NCBI GenBank assembly: GCA_945903545.1
Contig: CAMDOO010000034.1
Coordinates: forward strand, 1 to 33,927
Direction of reading: 5' to 3'
Origin: Opitutus sp. GAS368
Lineage (GTDB): Bacteria; Verrucomicrobiota; Verrucomicrobiia; Opitutales; Opitutaceae
DNA: 33,927 bases
Shown: positions 13,212 to 21,336 of the stretch, piece by piece
Numbering within the stretch: position 1 is the stretch's first letter
How the letters are laid out: every line of letters starts with the position of its first letter
Translations under genes and position numbers: made by a program
Notes under the pieces: model-generated
Told to the model about the DNA's origin: nothing
Database searches by the model: none
Seen by the model: only the letters and a program-made list of their open reading frames with translations

Positions 13212-14627
13212 CTATTCCGCCTGCACGACATACCCCCGCAGGTACTCACTCTCCGGCATCGTCACGAGGACGGGGTGATCCGTCGGCTGGTGACAGAACT
13301 CCACGATCCGCACCTTCCGCTTCGCATCGGCCGCCGCGCCCGCGAGGACGGAGCGCAGCTCGGCGTCCTGCATGTGGTGTGAGCAGGTGTAGGTCGCGAG
13401 GACGCCGCCCGGCGCGAGCCGCTGCAGGGCTCGCAGGTTGATTTCCTTGTATCCCCGAAGCGCACCCTCAAGCGCGCTCTTCGATTTGGCGAACGGCGGA
13501 GGGTCGAGGATGATCACATCCCACGGCACATCCCCGCCGCGCGCGGCGTCGTTAAACCAGTCGAAGACATTGGCCACGGCGAACTCCGCCTCCACGCCGT
13601 TGCGCTCGGCGTTGCGCCGGGCCGCCGCGACGGCGTCCTCCGCGCTGTCGAGGCCCAGCACGTAGGAAGCTCCGGCGCGAGCAGCGTGCAGGGCAAACGG
13701 GCCCTGGTTGCAGAACGCGTCGAGCACCCGCTTGCCCGCACAGTACTTCGCCACCAGCGGATGCTGCGCGCGCTGGTCGAGGTAGAATCCGGTCTTTTGT
13801 CCCGACAGCAGGTCGAGCCAGTAATCGAAACCGTCGATCTTTACCCAACGCGGCGCCCACGGCTTGCCCGAACGGGTATGCACCTCGAGCGGCAGGCCCT
13901 CGAGCCGGCGGATCGGAGCGTCGTTGCGGAAGATAATCTCGGCCGGCTTGAGCGCCTCGGCCAGCAGGTCGCCGATCAGACCACCGCGCTGCTCCAGCGC
14001 CAGGCTCTGGATCTGCACTACGAGTGTCTCGCCGAATTTGTCGACGACGAGGCCCGGCAGGTCGTCGGACTCCGACCAGACCAGGCGGCAGTTGTCCGGC
14101 AGGGCGGCGACTCCGCTGCCCGCCGGTGGATTGTTTGCAGGCAAAGCCGAAGCCGCTGGCGCGGCTTCGCGAGGTCGGCCGCTCTGGCCGCGATTGAATT
14201 CCGCGATGGTTGGCGGCGGTCCGTCCTGGCCGCGATTGGATGCTTCGACAGGTAGGGCTGACCCGCTGGGTCGGCCGCGATCATCCGGTCGGGCCAGCCC
14301 CGCGGCAGGCTCTGGGCCCTGAGCTTGTCGAACGGGCGGCCCAACCCTACCCCCGGACCGCCGCGCGATCGCGCGGCCAATCGCCGCCCCGAGAAACGCC
14401 GCATCCAGCGCCACCCGCTCACGGCTCAGCCGGCGCCAGATGATCTGGGAGCGCGAATTGTAGATGCCCGAACCGAGAAAACGATTCGCCCGGTCGCGGC
14501 ACTCCACCACCTGGCCGTCGTGCTCCGGTGACAGCAGCTCCACCACCTCGTTGGCAAAGACCCACGGATGTCCCGACAAGACACGGGGCTTGGCATTGGG
14601 CTTAAGAGTGAGTGCGGGAACGGCCAT
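13212..14627 (-). CDS. rlmI: Class I SAM-dependent rRNA cytosine-5 methyltransferase (RlmI type)
   Basis: Probably methylates a cytosine of 23S rRNA; E. coli RlmI acts on C1962. The N-terminal PUA-like part carries LSGHPWVFANEV and GSGIYN. A central part has RLVWSESDDLPGLVVDKFG. The C-terminal Rossmann domain has VLDAFCNQGPFALHAARAGA (SAM site), ILDPPPFAKSK, and TCSHH with the likely catalytic Cys. The start ATG 14627 (MAVPAL) fits the PUA start; further upstream the frame reads through an intergenic repeat. The 471-residue protein is about 75 residues longer than usual. The excess is a Pro/Gly/Arg-rich block at residues about 91-178 that corresponds to a cluster of palindromic repeats in the DNA. 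RlmI versus a close paralogue cannot be settled here. Confidence 0.88.
   Translation of the reverse strand: MAVPALTLKPNAKPRVLSGHPWVFANEVVELLSPEHDGQVVECRDRANRFLGSGIYNSRSQIIWRRLSRERVALDAAFLGAAIGRAIARRSGGRVGPPVRQAQGPEPAAGLARPDDRGRPSGSALPVEASNRGQDGPPPTIAEFNRGQSGRPREAAPAASALPANNPPAGSGVAALPDNCRLVWSESDDLPGLVVDKFGETLVVQIQSLALEQRGGLIGDLLAEALKPAEIIFRNDAPIRRLEGLPLEVHTRSGKPWAPRWVKIDGFDYWLDLLSGQKTGFYLDQRAQHPLVAKYCAGKRVLDAFCNQGPFALHAARAGASYVLGLDSAEDAVAAARRNAERNGVEAEFAVANVFDWFNDAARGGDVPWDVIILDPPPFAKSKSALEGALRGYKEINLRALQRLAPGGVLATYTCSHHMQDAELRSVLAGAAADAKRKVRIVEFCHQPTDHPVLVTMPESEYLRGYVVQAE
14094..14357. repeat. Compound repeat insertion inside rlmI (about 264 bp, in frame)
   Basis: Contains a plus-strand REP unit at 14252-14282 (GTAGGGCT / GACCC-GCT-GGGTC / GGCCGCGATC). 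An inverted GTAGGG foot lies at 14350 (CTAC 14347-14350). There is a direct repeat CTGGCCGCGATTG at 14184 and 14226 (42 nt apart). On the minus strand the motif TTCGACAAGCTCAGG covers about 14319-14333. All of it is translated in frame as low-complexity residues 91-178. Edges are approximate, judged from where the methyltransferase homology stops and resumes. Confidence 0.8.
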
Positions 14628-14685
14628 GCCGACACCCTGACCGGTGCCCTTTGCCCGCGCCAAATCAATTCTCGGCACGGCATTT

Positions 14686-14777
14686 GGCACACAGAGACAC
14701 AGAGGGCACAGAGACCGGACGGATGGGATGTCCCAAATCCACGATTGGGCTCTGTGTTCTCCGTGTCTCTGTGTGCC
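14686..14777. repeat. Inverted ACACAGAG array pair between rlmI and prfC
   Basis: Left arm 14686-14713 begins GGCACACAGAGACAC. The right arm 14750-14777, read on the minus strand, begins with the same 15 bases. The 28-nt arms match at 25 positions. Each arm is a short-period array of CACAGAG units (8-9 nt). The loop is 36 nt. It lies in the divergent 5' region, 59 bases from the rlmI start and 74 bases from the prfC start, so it would be in the leader of either gene. Confidence 0.85.
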
Positions 14778-14851
14778 GCCAAAGGCTTGGATTCGACAAC
14801 TTCTCCCTTCCCCTGTCGGCCCAGACCTTCTTCCCTCTCCCCTCCCACGCC

Positions 14852-16570
14852 ATGTCACCCGCCGCCGAAATCGCCCGCCGTCGCACCTTTGCGATCATCT
14901 CGCACCCGGATGCGGGCAAGACGACGCTGACCGAGAAGTTCCTGCTCTACGGCAACGCCATCCACCTCGCCGGCGCCGTGAAGGACCGCAAGAACCAGCG
15001 CGCCACCGCCTCCGACTGGATGGAGCTCGAGAAGCAGCGCGGCATTTCCATCAGCTCGACCGTCCTCCAGTTCGACTTTGCCGGCTGCGCCGTCAATCTG
15101 CTCGACACCCCCGGTCACAAGGACTTTTCCGAGGACACCTACCGCGTGCTCACCGCCGTCGACGCCGCCCTCATGGTGATCGACGCCGCCAAGGGTGTGG
15201 AAACCCAGACCCGCAAGCTCTTCGAGGTCTGCCGCCGCCGCGGCGTGCCGATCTTCACGTTCATGAACAAGTGCGACCGGCCGACGCGCAACCCGCTCGA
15301 CCTGCTCGACGAGCTGGAGAGCGTGCTCGGCCTGCAGTCCTCGCCCGTCATCTGGCCCCTCGGCAATGGCCCGCAGTTCAAGGGCGTCTTCGACCGCCGC
15401 ACCCGCGAGGTGCACCTCTTCGAGCGTGTCCCCGGCGGCAAGTTCCAGGCCCCGGTAAATGTCACCGACCTCGACGACAAGGCTGTCCGCGACAAGCTCG
15501 ACGACGACACCTACGCCAACGTGAAGGAGCAGCTCGAGATGCTCGACGGCGCCGGCCACCCGTTCGACCTCGCCAAGGTCCGCGCCGGCCAGCAGACCCC
15601 GGTCTACTTCGGCAGCGCTGTGAACAATTTCGGCATTGAGCTCCTGCTGAACGGATTTCTCCAGGACTCCGTGCCGCCGCAGCCCCGTACAAATTCGGTG
15701 CCGGGCTGGACCGGGAGTGCCAAGTTCCAAGTGACAAGTGACAAGAGCCAGGCATCGGACGCCGATCCTCTCGTCACTCGTCACCCGTCACCCGTCACTT
15801 CGATCGTCCCGATCGACTACCCGAAGTTCTCCGGCTTCATCTTCAAGATCCAGGCGAACATGGACGCGAAGCACCGCGATCGCATCGCCTTCCTCCGCGT
15901 CTGCTCGGGCAAGTTTGAGCGCGACATGGTCGTGACCCACCAGCGCACCGGCAAGCAGGTGCGCCTGTCGTCGTCGCACAAGCTCTTCGGCCGCGAGCGC
16001 GAGACCGTGGATGTGGCCTGGCCCGGCGACGTGATCGGCCTCGTCGGCCACGGCGAGTTCGGCATCGGCGACACCCTCACCGAGGACCGCGGCATCATCT
16101 ACAACGAGATCCCGCGTTTTCCGTCCGAGGTCTTCACCTACATCTCCAACCCGAACAGCGGCGACTCGAAGAAGTACCGCGCTGGCCTGGAGCAGCTCCT
16201 GCAGGAGGGCGTCGTCCAGTCCTTCATGCCCCGCAACGCCCCGCCCGGCTCGACCCTCCTCGCCGCCGTCGGCCCGCTGCAGTTCGAGGTCGTGCAGTGG
16301 CGCATGCAGAGCGAGTACAACGCCGAGTCCCGCCTCACGCCCACGCCCTGGACCCTGCTCCGCTGGGTGACGAAAGCCGACGGCACCACCCTGCGCCAGC
16401 CCAACGGCTCGATCGACTTCACGCCCTACATCGTCGCCACCAGCGTCAGCTTCGGCGTCGACAAGTTCGACCAGCCCATCGTGCTTTTCCCCAACGAGTG
16501 GACGATGCGGTATTTCTTGGAGAAGAACGCCGACCTAAAGCTGCACGATCTGCCGCTCGATCCGGTTTAA
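14852..16570 (+). CDS. prfC: Peptide chain release factor 3 (RF3)
   Basis: Translational GTPase that recycles RF1/RF2 from the ribosome after termination. G motifs: SHPDAGKTT (G1, residues 17-25), the G2/switch region with KQRGISISS, DTPGHKDFSEDTYR (G3) and NKCDR (G4). EF-G-like domains II and III follow (GFIFKIQANMDAKHRDRIAF, then ..LQFEVVQWRMQSEYN). ATG 14852 (MSPAAEIARRR) is a typical RF3 start. At 572 residues it exceeds E. coli RF3 by about 40. The extra residues lie mainly between the G domain and domain II (about residues 283-318), where the DNA holds an inverted heptad array. The sequence stays in frame and all catalytic motifs are intact, so it should be functional. Confidence 0.95.
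   Translation: MSPAAEIARRRTFAIISHPDAGKTTLTEKFLLYGNAIHLAGAVKDRKNQRATASDWMELEKQRGISISSTVLQFDFAGCAVNLLDTPGHKDFSEDTYRVLTAVDAALMVIDAAKGVETQTRKLFEVCRRRGVPIFTFMNKCDRPTRNPLDLLDELESVLGLQSSPVIWPLGNGPQFKGVFDRRTREVHLFERVPGGKFQAPVNVTDLDDKAVRDKLDDDTYANVKEQLEMLDGAGHPFDLAKVRAGQQTPVYFGSAVNNFGIELLLNGFLQDSVPPQPRTNSVPGWTGSAKFQVTSDKSQASDADPLVTRHPSPVTSIVPIDYPKFSGFIFKIQANMDAKHRDRIAFLRVCSGKFERDMVVTHQRTGKQVRLSSSHKLFGRERETVDVAWPGDVIGLVGHGEFGIGDTLTEDRGIIYNEIPRFPSEVFTYISNPNSGDSKKYRAGLEQLLQEGVVQSFMPRNAPPGSTLLAAVGPLQFEVVQWRMQSEYNAESRLTPTPWTLLRWVTKADGTTLRQPNGSIDFTPYIVATSVSFGVDKFDQPIVLFPNEWTMRYFLEKNADLKLHDLPLDPV
15722..15802. repeat. Inverted pair of heptanucleotide arrays inside prfC
   Basis: Left arm: AAGTTCC, AAGTGAC, AAGTGAC, AAGAG (15722-15747). 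The right arm, read on the minus strand from 15800 down to 15768, is AAGTGAC, GGGTGAC, GGGTGAC, GAGTGAC, GAGAG. The loop is 20 nt. It has the same 7-nt period and inverted design as the uvrA element, with a different heptamer. It is translated in frame in the linker after the RF3 G domain. Confidence 0.85.
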
Positions 16571-16580
16571 GGCCTCGGAG

Positions 16581-16618
16581 TTTTTAACCGCGGATTTCGC
16601 GGATTTACGCGGATGAGG
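16581..16618. repeat. Single short-period array (CGCGGATTT units)
   Basis: Three CGCGGAT units at 9-10 nt spacing after TTTTTAACCG, just downstream of prfC. No inverted mate is seen nearby. It is related in style to the CGCGAATGGA units at 21206-21327. Confidence 0.6.
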
Positions 16619-16630
16619 CTGGGTCCGACG

Positions 16631-16691
16631 TCACGGCGAGCCGGGATTTTAGACCGATCTGAGGCAGTGCCTCAGACGCCGTGATGACTAC
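16631..16691. repeat. GTAG-footed nested hairpin downstream of prfC
   Basis: Outer arms TCACGGCG (16631-16638) and CGCCGTGA (16677-16684) enclose TCTGAGGCA / G / TGCCTCAGA (16658-16676). The minus-strand foot is GTAG (CTAC at 16688-16691). It resembles a REP unit with a longer stem. Confidence 0.65.
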
Positions 16692-16707
16692 CCAATAGGA
16701 AAATTTG

Positions 16708-16807
16708 CGACCGCATTGGATTTGAACCGATCCTCCCTTTGCTCAGTGGCCTCCTGCGAACAATAGGGTCGATTCCCATTGCGGCCGGCTCGTCGAGCCA
16801 GCCCTAC
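16708..16807 (-). repeat. REP-like unit supplying the stop codon of the vWA gene
   Basis: Positions 16807-16781 on the minus strand are identical over 27 bases to 13052-13078. The TAG of its GTAG foot (16806-16804) is the vWA gene stop codon. Inward, CGACCGC (16708-16714) pairs with GCGGCCG (16781-16787), and weaker pairing continues (GCATTGG against CCCATTGC), giving a long degenerate inverted repeat. Confidence 0.75.
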
Positions 16808-19344
16808 CCTTCGGAACGGCGCCGCGGCACGAGCGAAACTCCGATGCGCGTCAGCAGTGCGTCGGCGATGAGGAGCCCCAGCAGGGCCGACACGACCCAG
16901 ACACGAATCGAGCGCCACGCGATGGGCCGCGGCGATTTCCACACGTCGGCCAGATTGGTCTGCTCCTTGCCTCCGCTGCGGGCGCTTAGGGATTGCAGCT
17001 CCTCCAGACGCGAGCGCTCGAAGGCCCACTCGGCGGCGCCGACCACCGTGAGCGGGCCGAACGGCAGGGCCACGTTGCCGATGCGCACCGCCCCGCGCGC
17101 CACCTTGCCCGGGACCAGCACGGTCGTGGCTCGGAAGCGGCCGGGCTCGATCTTTTCCCAGATCAGGGGGCGGCGCGTGACGGCCACCGTGTTGCCGCCA
17201 CTCTCGGCCAGCTGGGCGACCGGGGGCGTCGCGGCGATGCGGCTCTGCCAGCTCTCGTCGTAGAGCAGGTCCAGCGTGACGCGCTCCCCATCGATCTCCG
17301 CGCGCAACGCCAGGCCGGGCGGTGTGTCGTCGCCGGCCAGCCAGCGCGCCATGGTCTGGGCGAAGTCGCCATAGCCCGGCCAGTCGCGCACGTACTTCGA
17401 GTAGTCTCCGCCGAGCGGGAAGGACACGGCGGCCACGCGACCCGCGCCGCGCTGCCAGGTGGCCACGAGCGGGGCGGCATATTCGTCGGTTGTCACGAGG
17501 CCCTGCGTCGCGCCATCGCGCAGATAGCTGAGGTTGTAGCCGTCCACCGTCTTCAGCCACGAGGGATCCTTGGCCGCGACCTCGCTCCAGCCGGGCGTGC
17601 CCTTGGCGCCGGTGGGATCGGTGATGAACGCCGACCGGGCGATCGAGACCGTCTCCTGGGCAAACAGGTTCGGCAGCTCCTCGGCGTCCGAGGTGAAGAA
17701 AATCCGCCCGCCGCCGATCCGGGCCACTTCCTTCAGAATGTCGGCGTCCTGGTCCTGCTCGGTGCCGAGGCCGATCACGCTGATCGTGCCGCCCTCGCGT
17801 TTGATCAGCTCCGCCACGGCCTCGAAGCCGTCCACGTCCTGACGCGAGTCGTTCGCATCGCCGAAAAGAATGATATGCCGCACGCCGGTCTGGGCCTGCC
17901 GCAGTTCGTCCCAGCCGGACTGCAGCCCAAGCGGCACCACGTGCCCGCCGCCGCCGGTGTTCACCTGCTTCACGGCGTTGATGATGCTGTCGCGGTTCGG
18001 TCCGACCTCGGTCAGGAACACGATCGGGTGCGCGACGCGGTCCACCGCAAAGATCGCCACGGCGTCGATGTCGCCCAGCAGCTCGACCGCCCGCGCCGCG
18101 CCGGCGTCGGCCAGGTCCATCTTGGTCTGGCCGTTCCCAACCGACATCCCCATCGAGCCCGAGCGGTCCATCACGATCGCCATCGCGGTGGCAAACTTCC
18201 GCTGGTCCTTGCGCAGCTCCATCGAGACCGGGAGCAGTTCGTCGATGGCCGAGGCGAAGTACCCGCCCGAGCCGAAGCTGTTCTGCCCGCCGACCATCAG
18301 GAGTCCCCCGCCCTGCTCGCGGACAAAGAAATCGAGCGCCCCGAGCAAATCGCGCCCCACCCGGTTGGCCGGCACGTTGTTGATCACCACCGCCCGCGCG
18401 CCGGTGAGCTGCGAGGCGGTCAGGGCCGAGGGATCCGTGACCACCTCTACCGCCAGCCCCTGCGAACCCATCAACGCCGCCAGCGGATCATCCGGATAAT
18501 TCGTGACGAGCATCACCCGCGGTCCGCCCGCGATCTCGCTCCAGCCGTTCGCCAGGTTGTTCTCCGGATGGGCGTCATCGGGCGGCCGGATGCGCACCTC
18601 GTAACGCACCGCCCCGCTGCCGGTCAGTCGGTCCGTCAGGCGCACGTGCGCCGTGCCGGAGCGCGCGGAGGCCGTGCCGCTCGCGGCGAGCACGCCGGCC
18701 CGGTGCAGTTCCCACGGGATCTCGGCATTGCCCGAGCCGGTGGCGGTGAACTCGATCAGGAACGCCTCGCCCGACAGCACCCGCGGCGGCACATCGAGGG
18801 CGCTGATCCGCCAGTCCGCCGTCGCCGGCTCGGTCAGCAGGCGGAAATCCAAGGGCACCCGGCTGCGCAACAGGGCGTCGGCCGCCGCCCCGAGCGGCTC
18901 GGTCGCATAACCATCCGTGAGGGCGAGGATGCGCGCCGCCCGTCCCTCGGGCATCTGCGCCAGGGTGTAATCGAGCGCCGAGCCTAGGCGGGTCTGGTGC
19001 CGCGCCCCCTCGAAGACGGGATCGCCGACGTCGCGCCGCACCGCCTCGCCCGCGTAGTCGACGTAGATGACCCGGTCCTCCCGGCCGCGCGACTTCTCCA
19101 GAATCGCATCGATTTCCTGCGCCTGTCGCGACATCGCCGCCTCCGCCGAATCCGAGCGGTCCGCCAGCACCCAGAGGTCGAGCCCCGAGCTGGAAAGCCG
19201 GATGCGTGGCCCCGCCAGCACGAAGACGAGTCCCACCAGCAGCAGGCCGCGCAGCGGCTCGTGCAGCCGCAGTCCGCGCCATTTCCAAGCGACAGCCACC
19301 AGCGCCGGCAGCAGGAAAAACCACTCGGGTGAACCGAAGGTCAT
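16804..19344 (-). CDS. vWA-domain membrane protein with amidotransferase-like domain
   Basis: 846-residue membrane protein ending the cluster. Two N-terminal hydrophobic segments (residues about 8-22 and 33-47) are followed by a degenerate vWA-like region (LWVLADRSDSA, 58-68). A class I glutamine-amidotransferase-like fold follows (RAVVINNVP..FFVREQGGGLLMVGG, about 317-353). An intact vWA domain starts with the MIDAS motif DRSGSMG (393-399), and a transmembrane segment lies close to the C-terminus. The big extracytoplasmic part probably binds protein partners through the metal site. It overlaps the upstream gene by ATGA (start 19344). ATG 19344 is chosen because of this coupling and the MTFGSPEWFFLLPALV start, typical of BatA/BatB-like proteins. 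The stop comes from a REP foot. The function of such proteins alongside MoxR and DUF58 is not established. Confidence 0.88.
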   Translation of the reverse strand: MTFGSPEWFFLLPALVAVAWKWRGLRLHEPLRGLLLVGLVFVLAGPRIRLSSSGLDLWVLADRSDSAEAAMSRQAQEIDAILEKSRGREDRVIYVDYAGEAVRRDVGDPVFEGARHQTRLGSALDYTLAQMPEGRAARILALTDGYATEPLGAAADALLRSRVPLDFRLLTEPATADWRISALDVPPRVLSGEAFLIEFTATGSGNAEIPWELHRAGVLAASGTASARSGTAHVRLTDRLTGSGAVRYEVRIRPPDDAHPENNLANGWSEIAGGPRVMLVTNYPDDPLAALMGSQGLAVEVVTDPSALTASQLTGARAVVINNVPANRVGRDLLGALDFFVREQGGGLLMVGGQNSFGSGGYFASAIDELLPVSMELRKDQRKFATAMAIVMDRSGSMGMSVGNGQTKMDLADAGAARAVELLGDIDAVAIFAVDRVAHPIVFLTEVGPNRDSIINAVKQVNTGGGGHVVPLGLQSGWDELRQAQTGVRHIILFGDANDSRQDVDGFEAVAELIKREGGTISVIGLGTEQDQDADILKEVARIGGGRIFFTSDAEELPNLFAQETVSIARSAFITDPTGAKGTPGWSEVAAKDPSWLKTVDGYNLSYLRDGATQGLVTTDEYAAPLVATWQRGAGRVAAVSFPLGGDYSKYVRDWPGYGDFAQTMARWLAGDDTPPGLALRAEIDGERVTLDLLYDESWQSRIAATPPVAQLAESGGNTVAVTRRPLIWEKIEPGRFRATTVLVPGKVARGAVRIGNVALPFGPLTVVGAAEWAFERSRLEELQSLSARSGGKEQTNLADVWKSPRPIAWRSIRVWVVSALLGLLIADALLTRIGVSLVPRRRSEG

Positions 19345-21188
19345 GCCGCGCCTCCCTTCGCCACTGTCCGCCGGCGGGCCAGCGGCTCCCACCAGCTGCC
19401 CAGCAGCGCGCCGATCATGACCAGCAGCCAGAACGGAGCCAGCGGGTCCTCACGCGAGTTGCGCTCGATCGCTGCCTGACGCGTGCCGGGCAGCTCGATC
19501 GTGAATGTGGCCGCTTCCTTGAAGTCACTCTGCCGCGAGTCGCCAAACTGCACCGCCCCGCGCACGATCAGTTCCTCGCCCGCCTTCAGCACAAAGAAGC
19601 CCGGGCGGCCCGGCGTGCGCGGCACCCGGCGCTCCTCGATGGTCAGGGTGCGCGTGGCCGTTTCCCCGCCCTCGGCGGGACGAAAATCGAGCGTCAGCGG
19701 TTCCTCAGGCGAGACCCCGGCGAGTGTCAGCGCTCCGTCCGTGTCGAAGTTCCCCGCCCACGCCGCCCGCTGGGCATCGCGCTCGGCCTCGAGGAAGCGG
19801 CGGACGAGCAGCACCGTCGCCGGCAGCCGCGCCGCGTTGGAACGCTCCCAGTCGAAGGCGAGGAAGAGCTGGCGCCGGGCACCCAAGCCGCTGCGGATAA
19901 AGGCCAGCGGACGGTTGTCCTGCCAAAGAAGCGGCGAATCACCGGCCTTACTCGCGAAACCGAACGGACCCAGTCCCAGCCAACCCTGCCAGTTGAGCGC
20001 AGCCACCAGCGGATCCCGCGCCGGAATCACCGGGGCAGTCGCAAGCTTGGCGTCGGCCGCCTTGGGGTCGGCGGCGGCCCAATAAATGCCGGGTGCCGTG
20101 ATCGCGGCCGCGTCGGCTTCCGTCAGGCGGGCCAGTCGCAGGGCAAAGCCCCCCGTCGCGCCCGGGGCGTGCACGCCCGCCACCCCCGCACTGACCTTGC
20201 GGAAGAAGTCCGCGGTGGCATCTCCGCCCTCGACCCGCAGCGGGAGGGGCTTGGCCGCGGGACGCTGGAGCGGCAGCCGGTCGTCGAGGGCAAACTCATC
20301 GGCGTCGAGCACGACAACGACCCGCTCGGCGCCGCCGGAAAATTCCCCGCTGATCTCGGCGAGAGCGCCCGGGGCGAGCTCGAGCGGCTGCGTGGCCGAG
20401 GCAGACACCTGGGCCTGCCCGACCGTCTCATAGTGCCAGGTGCGCCGCTGGGCCGTGGCCGCGTGGTTTTGCACCACGGCCCGCCAGCGGTGATTCGTGC
20501 CAGCCTCGTCCACCGGCTCGGTGGCGGAACCGGCGAAGCCCACGTTCGCAAGCGGCTTGCCCACGCCGGCGGCCCGCTGGCCCGGTGACACCTTGGTGCG
20601 GGAATCGGTGATGAGAAAGGTGCGGCCCGAGATCCCCGCCAGGGCACTCGCGAGACGCAGCTGCGGGTTGAGGTCGTGCGAGCCGAGCTGCGGTTGCCAG
20701 CGGGCAAAGGCCTCCGACGCCATGCGGCGTTCCTCACCCCGGTAGAGTGGCGGCTGGCGCTGGTCGGTGGTCAGAATCACCCACGTGGTGCGCTCGGCCA
20801 GACCCTGCGCCTGGTCCATCTCGCGCTCGGCCGCGGCGAGCGCCGGGGCACGGAACGCCGTCATCGAGGCCGAGGCGTTAAAGACAATCACCACCGTCTG
20901 CGACGAGCCCGACAACACCCAGCGCGGCTCGGTCAGGAGCCAAACCGCCGCCAGCGCGGCCAGAAGCTGCAGCCAGAGGGCCCGCGAGGTGCGGAGCTTC
21001 TCCCACGTGCGCCCCCGGGTGCTGTCGGGCGCGAGGTGCTCGATCAGGAACCAGGTGCTGGTCGTGAAGGTGCGCGCCTTTTGCTGCAGGAAATGGATCG
21101 CGAGGATGACCGGCACGGCCAGCAGCGCCCAGAGCCCGGCGGGATTGCCGAGCAGGAACGCCAAGGGAAATGGCTCGGGAAAACTCAT
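19341..21188 (-). CDS. BatA-like membrane protein with degenerate vWA domain
   Basis: 615-residue protein. The N-terminal BatA-type double hydrophobic region (FLLGNPAGLWALLAVPVILA, then LWLQLLAALAAVWLL) is a recognised aerotolerance-regulator signature. Next comes a vWA-like strand VVIVFNASASM (residues 99-109), where the usual DxSxS metal motif has Asn for the first Asp, so metal binding is doubtful. A long beta-rich extracytoplasmic region follows, with a C-terminal transmembrane segment (FWLLVMIGALLGSWW). ATG 21188 (MSFPEP) starts it; the frame upstream runs into an intergenic repeat. It overlaps the next gene by 4 bases, so the two are translationally coupled. It probably forms a membrane complex with the neighbouring DUF58 and vWA proteins. 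Confidence 0.85.
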   Translation of the reverse strand: MSFPEPFPLAFLLGNPAGLWALLAVPVILAIHFLQQKARTFTTSTWFLIEHLAPDSTRGRTWEKLRTSRALWLQLLAALAAVWLLTEPRWVLSGSSQTVVIVFNASASMTAFRAPALAAAEREMDQAQGLAERTTWVILTTDQRQPPLYRGEERRMASEAFARWQPQLGSHDLNPQLRLASALAGISGRTFLITDSRTKVSPGQRAAGVGKPLANVGFAGSATEPVDEAGTNHRWRAVVQNHAATAQRRTWHYETVGQAQVSASATQPLELAPGALAEISGEFSGGAERVVVVLDADEFALDDRLPLQRPAAKPLPLRVEGGDATADFFRKVSAGVAGVHAPGATGGFALRLARLTEADAAAITAPGIYWAAADPKAADAKLATAPVIPARDPLVAALNWQGWLGLGPFGFASKAGDSPLLWQDNRPLAFIRSGLGARRQLFLAFDWERSNAARLPATVLLVRRFLEAERDAQRAAWAGNFDTDGALTLAGVSPEEPLTLDFRPAEGGETATRTLTIEERRVPRTPGRPGFFVLKAGEELIVRGAVQFGDSRQSDFKEAATFTIELPGTRQAAIERNSREDPLAPFWLLVMIGALLGSWWEPLARRRTVAKGGAA

Positions 21189-21205
21189 GGATGCGATGCC
21201 GGAAA

Positions 21206-21327
21206 TTTGCCCGCGAATGGACGCAAATGGACGCGTATAAAATAGCCGATAATTTCGGAAATTGACTGGAGCAGGCCCCACTCAGGATTTCCGGATTCGC
21301 ATGAATTCGCGTCCATTCGCGGGCAAA
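21206..21327. repeat. Inverted array element inside the MoxR-vWA cluster
   Basis: TTTGCCCGCGAATGGACGC (21206-21224) is the exact reverse complement of 21309-21327, a 19-bp perfect inverted repeat with an 84-nt loop. The arms extend imperfectly with 10-nt periodic CGCGAATGGA / CGCAAATGGA units. It occupies the only sizeable gap (148 bases) between the DUF58 and BatA-like genes, where the other junctions downstream of moxR overlap. Confidence 0.85.
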
Positions 21328-21336
21328 AACAGGTCG

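Noticed and set aside
14094-14357. Interpretation of rlmI as a frameshifted or broken gene
   Set aside because: The frame stays open through the repeat block, and all methyltransferase motifs on both sides remain in the same frame.
16708-16787. tRNA-like arrangement on the minus strand: 7-bp acceptor-like pairing and GGTTCAAATCC resembling a T-loop
   Set aside because: The T-stem has a mismatch, no D-arm or anticodon stem can be folded, and the pairing is explained by the inverted repeat attached to the REP unit.
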